Origin: JABWBR01 sp036741235
GTDB lineage: Bacteria > Bacteroidota > Bacteroidia > Chitinophagales > Saprospiraceae
Reading direction: 5' to 3'
DNA: 9,052 bases
Assembly (NCBI GenBank): GCA_036741235.1
Contig: DAINSQ010000191.1
Coordinates: forward strand, 1-9,052
Shown: in pieces, positions 6,124-9,052 of the stretch
Layout: each line of letters opens with the position of its first letter
Position numbering within the stretch: position 1 is the first letter of the stretch
The notes under the pieces: generated by a model
Told to the model about the DNA's origin: nothing
Database searches by the model: none
Seen by the model: only the letters and a program-made list of their open reading frames with translations
Position numbers and translations under genes: made by a program

Positions 6124-8040
6124 ATGTTCCACCTCATCTTCTCTGCGGTATTATCCTGGGTGCTGACCTACGCAGCAGGGTGGGTGTTGTGGCTGCCGTT
6201 TAGCGGGCAGCGGAAACTGGAAGCGGGCGCTGTATTTTTTTTCAAAATGGGGCTGGGGTTTATCGGACTGACCGTGGCGACAGCCGTGTATTACACTGGG
6301 GGGCTTACCATTTTGATCGGGGCCATACCGCTTTACCTGGCAGCATGGCGGTTTTCAAGGCAGAAAGCAAGGGCTGTTTACCGAATCGAGGCGCCGTTTA
6401 TGGTTGCAGGATTGGCCGTTTTATTAATAACAATTTGCTTTCAATTAATCAGAAACCAATATTTCGATCCTGAATTGGTCTGGCTTTCGTATTGCGACTA
6501 CGGCGTATACGCAACCATGATCGAATACTTGCCCAAAACAGGCATAGAAGTATCATGGCCCTGGTACGAATTATTCGACGCATCGGCAGCGGGTCTTGTC
6601 CAGCCTTATCACTACGCCGACTCGTGGTATGCTGCCTGGGTATATCAATTGCCTGGCCGTGAAAATGCATTGGCCGTATATATCTATTGCTTTATTCCGC
6701 TTCTCGTATCTATTGGCTTTTCAGGTATGCTGGCTTTGAGCAGGCTTGCCATGAAGCGAAGCGGGACTTTAGGCCTACCGGAATTGCTCATCGCATTCCC
6801 GGGTGTTTTTCTCCACGGCTGCATCGCCCCGGCGTTCAAATTTTTTCACGCCCATAGCCTGAACATCCTCACTTCTCCCAAAATAGCCCTGTTGAGTATA
6901 CCGCTTGCCATGATCTGGATATTGTGGTTGCAGGGCCAACGACGGCAAGCCGTTGTGGTTGCCGCATTTATTCCGCTGGCCAATATATTGTACGCACCTA
7001 TCGTACTATCTGCCTTCGTAATAATAGTATGGCCGGCATCAGCCGGTAGCGGGCGGCGGCCGCTGGGCGATTGGGTTATTTTGGTATTGACGGCTATTTT
7101 TATTATTATTTTTTATTGTATTTTCGGCAACTTTGACACCTCTTCTGAGCCGGTTGCCATGCGCGGCGGGCACTCCTACTGGTATTGGTTTTTCAGGCGG
7201 ATGACGGCCACGCCGGTACGGCATTTGCTCAGCTATTTTCCGTTGTACCTGGTTTTTGGCGTTTTATTTTTAAACAGAAAACAATTACACCGGGGCGAAT
7301 GGGAAATAGGTATTTCGACCCTGTTGTTGCTCTTTTTCGGTACCCTGGCTGCTGCAGTGATGAACGCCTACAGCGAAGGCTTCCAATTTCATATTTTAAC
7401 CTACAACCCCGTCTCGCAACTGGCCCTTGTATTTGGCGTAAGCCTGCTTTGGCGTTATAAATGGCAGGGTTGGCGGCCGGCTATAGCGGCGGCAGGTTTG
7501 CAGGCTGCCATTACTTTTTTGTGGCTATTCACCTCACTGCACCAGCGCGACAGTGCCGCGGATAAGCAATTTGCCGCACAAGCGGCTGATTTATTAAAAA
7601 ATAAAAATCCCATCGGCGTTTATATTCAAAACCCCGATTCGATTACCAGTTATTCTGCCGATCCACGGATGTGCTACGTCTGCAATGCCCTGAAAACCTT
7701 CGGCACCGGCTATTGGGCCAATGACATAGCCGTACCCGAAAACCTGGACCAGTTGCCGTTTCCGGAAAGGCGAACAGCCATTGCCAACGCCCCGTTTTAC
7801 CGCTTCCTGTCGCAGCAAAAAAAATCGGGGCAATTTGCAGAGTATGCCTTATCGCAATTACAATTCATTGACCAATACAGCGTTGATTATGTGCTGGTTG
7901 AAAAAGGCGCCGTGGCGCCGCCCGGCATCGCCGTTTGTGCCGACACCATTATTACAGAACCATATAGCGGCGCTCAGTTGCTTATTTTAAAAAGACCATG
8001 CGTATCCTCGTCATCACTGCCACCTACCACCCCGCGATAA
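6124..8040 (+). CDS. Large polytopic membrane protein, possible GT-C glycosyltransferase of unassigned family
   Basis: A 638-residue protein: about 500 residues with a dozen or so hydrophobic segments, then a soluble C-terminal domain of about 130 residues. I do not recognise a named family. After the first helices, a loop carries SYCDYGVYATM (122-132) with acidic Asp125, and WPWYELF and PYHYADSW (161-168). An acidic residue in such an early loop, followed by aromatic/His clusters, recalls GT-C enzymes but is not proof. The C-terminal domain contains VDYVLVEKGA and EPYSGAQLLILKR, a pattern seen at the end of other large membrane glycosyltransferase-like proteins. It begins 8 bp after the upstream gene, so it is in the same operon. 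Its last 13 residues (CVSSSSLPPTTPR) lie past the expected domain end and are coded within the 43-bp overlap with the next gene. It could also be a polymerase or ligase-like component; this is inference. Confidence 0.7.
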   Translation: MFHLIFSAVLSWVLTYAAGWVLWLPFSGQRKLEAGAVFFFKMGLGFIGLTVATAVYYTGGLTILIGAIPLYLAAWRFSRQKARAVYRIEAPFMVAGLAVLLITICFQLIRNQYFDPELVWLSYCDYGVYATMIEYLPKTGIEVSWPWYELFDASAAGLVQPYHYADSWYAAWVYQLPGRENALAVYIYCFIPLLVSIGFSGMLALSRLAMKRSGTLGLPELLIAFPGVFLHGCIAPAFKFFHAHSLNILTSPKIALLSIPLAMIWILWLQGQRRQAVVVAAFIPLANILYAPIVLSAFVIIVWPASAGSGRRPLGDWVILVLTAIFIIIFYCIFGNFDTSSEPVAMRGGHSYWYWFFRRMTATPVRHLLSYFPLYLVFGVLFLNRKQLHRGEWEIGISTLLLLFFGTLAAAVMNAYSEGFQFHILTYNPVSQLALVFGVSLLWRYKWQGWRPAIAAAGLQAAITFLWLFTSLHQRDSAADKQFAAQAADLLKNKNPIGVYIQNPDSITSYSADPRMCYVCNALKTFGTGYWANDIAVPENLDQLPFPERRTAIANAPFYRFLSQQKKSGQFAEYALSQLQFIDQYSVDYVLVEKGAVAPPGIAVCADTIITEPYSGAQLLILKRPCVSSSSLPPTTPR

Positions 8041-9052
8041 ACCCCAACGTTTTTCGCTGGTCGGCTATTGCAGCACAATGGGTGGCGCAGGGCCGCGAGG
8101 TACACGTGTTGTGCACTCGCCGAAGCGGCAGCGCCGACCAGGAAAACATCGATGGCGTGCGGGTGCACCGCAGCGGACAAAACTCGCTGCTCGACTGGCT
8201 GTACAACCTCTGGGGGGCACGGCAGCGGCGCGGCGAAGCCGGCGGCGACCATCCCGCCAGACTGGGCAGTCTGCGCCGCTTGCTGGAAAAGCTGGTAGAC
8301 CTCACCTGGCGTTGTCTGTATTGGCCCGACGGCAGGTGCCTGTGGTACCTGCCGGGCAAGCGAAAAGCGCTGGCATTACAACGCGAACAGCCTTTTGATA
8401 TGGTGTTTAGCGTAGGTATTCCCTTTACCGCCCACTTGATCGCCGGTGCGCTTAAACGCCGATACCCCGGCGTCCGTTGGGTGATGGATATAGAAGACCC
8501 CTTCTGTTTCTCAGAAGAATTTTTCGTCAATAATTCCAGGCTTTACCGGCGGCTGAACTACCGGGCTGAAAGCCGGATGTTGCGCCTCGCCGACGCCGTG
8601 ACCGTCACCGTAGAGCAGGCTCGACGGCGCTATCTGGAACTATTCCCCTGGCTGGACGGCAAAATTTCAGTGGCGCCGCCGGTATTCAGCATGCCGGAAA
8701 TTGAGCCGCTTGAAAAACGGCAGCCCGACAACAAGCTGCACCTGGCTTATTTCGGCGCTTTTTACCGCCGCATCCGAACCCCCGACGCGTTATTAGCGAT
8801 ATTTGACAAATTGCTGGAATTATTTCCGGAATGGCGCGAGCGGCTTATGCTCCATTTTTATGGCGAAATCGCACCTTTCTTTTTACCCGCCTTTCATCGC
8901 TACCCCCGGTTGAAGGGTGTTTTGCAATTACACGGCCTACTACCCCGCGAAGCGGTAGCCCGGGCTATGGCCCAATCAGACATATTGATCAATGTGAGCA
9001 ATACCACCACCTACCACTTGCCCAGCAAATGCGTAGACTACCTGGCCAGTGG
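7998..9052 (+). CDS. GT-B glycosyltransferase (GT4-like), 3' end cut off by the window
   Basis: Open from the ATG at 7998 to the window edge (351 complete codons). The first strand and loop (MRILVITATYHPAINPNVFR) match the acceptor domain of GT4 enzymes, including the Gly-poor variant that replaces GG with INPN. RWVMDIEDPF (161-170) marks the end of the N-terminal Rossmann domain, HLAYFGAFYRR starts the nucleotide-sugar domain, and SDILINVSN plus LPSKCVDYLASG (341-351) form the donor-binding region. The usual Glu of the SKxxEY motif is Asp here. It is a cytoplasmic enzyme, probably adding a sugar to a lipid-linked chain. The start overlaps the 3' end of the upstream gene by 43 bp in another frame, and the N-terminal motif requires this start or one very near. 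Some 30-80 residues are probably missing. The 5' part is richer in GC than its neighbours. Confidence 0.85.
   Translation, partial: MRILVITATYHPAINPNVFRWSAIAAQWVAQGREVHVLCTRRSGSADQENIDGVRVHRSGQNSLLDWLYNLWGARQRRGEAGGDHPARLGSLRRLLEKLVDLTWRCLYWPDGRCLWYLPGKRKALALQREQPFDMVFSVGIPFTAHLIAGALKRRYPGVRWVMDIEDPFCFSEEFFVNNSRLYRRLNYRAESRMLRLADAVTVTVEQARRRYLELFPWLDGKISVAPPVFSMPEIEPLEKRQPDNKLHLAYFGAFYRRIRTPDALLAIFDKLLELFPEWRERLMLHFYGEIAPFFLPAFHRYPRLKGVLQLHGLLPREAVARAMAQSDILINVSNTTTYHLPSKCVDYLAS

Noticed and set aside
7908..7922. Doubled GGCGCC palindrome near the end of the membrane protein gene
   Set aside because: It lies within a well-supported coding frame and has no U-tract, so it is most simply explained by codon content.

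Overview
The window looks like a chromosomal piece of a Bacteroidota organism, probably of the Saprospiria/Chitinophagia type. Three things suggest this: TAnnTTTG-type promoter boxes in place of a sigma70 -10 box, no convincing Shine-Dalgarno sites before the starts, and the family mix of the genes. No rRNA, tRNA, CRISPR array or complete insertion sequence was seen. The assignment rests on recall and has not been searched.

Left part (1-1594). Bases 1-256 hold GC-rich inverted arms and a possible promoter but no intact gene. Bases 257-474 look like the broken N-terminus of a secreted protein: a hydrophobic leader followed by a TWKGG...ANW...FIPANV pattern split over two reading frames. An AT-only hairpin follows. 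Next is a full-length Rpn/YhgA-type PD-(D/E)XK nuclease (542-1594) with an in-frame 12-bp tandem repeat coding GRAE four times. Its stop lies 3 bp from the stop of the next, convergent gene.

Right part (1598-9052) is a surface or exopolysaccharide assembly cluster of two divergent arms. The minus arm, read right to left, is a FemAB/GNAT-like acyltransferase (3604-2657) and then an alpha/alpha-toroid protein (2635-1598). The plus arm is a Wzx-like flippase (3608-4849), a GT-C (ArnT/PMT-like) glycosyltransferase (4856-6115), a 638-residue polytopic membrane protein with GT-C-like features (6124-8040), and a GT-B/GT4 glycosyltransferase (7998 to the window edge, truncated). Plus-arm spacings are 6 bp, 8 bp and a 43-bp overlap, so it reads as one operon.

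How they may work together (inference): the GT4 enzyme builds a lipid-linked sugar chain on the cytoplasmic face, the flippase moves it across the inner membrane, and the GT-C proteins add sugars from polyprenyl-phosphate donors on the outer face. The acyltransferase and toroid proteins would modify or process the glycan. The most unusual point is the junction of the arms: the best start codons of the two divergent genes are only 3 bp apart, so each gene's promoter and leader must lie inside the other's coding sequence.
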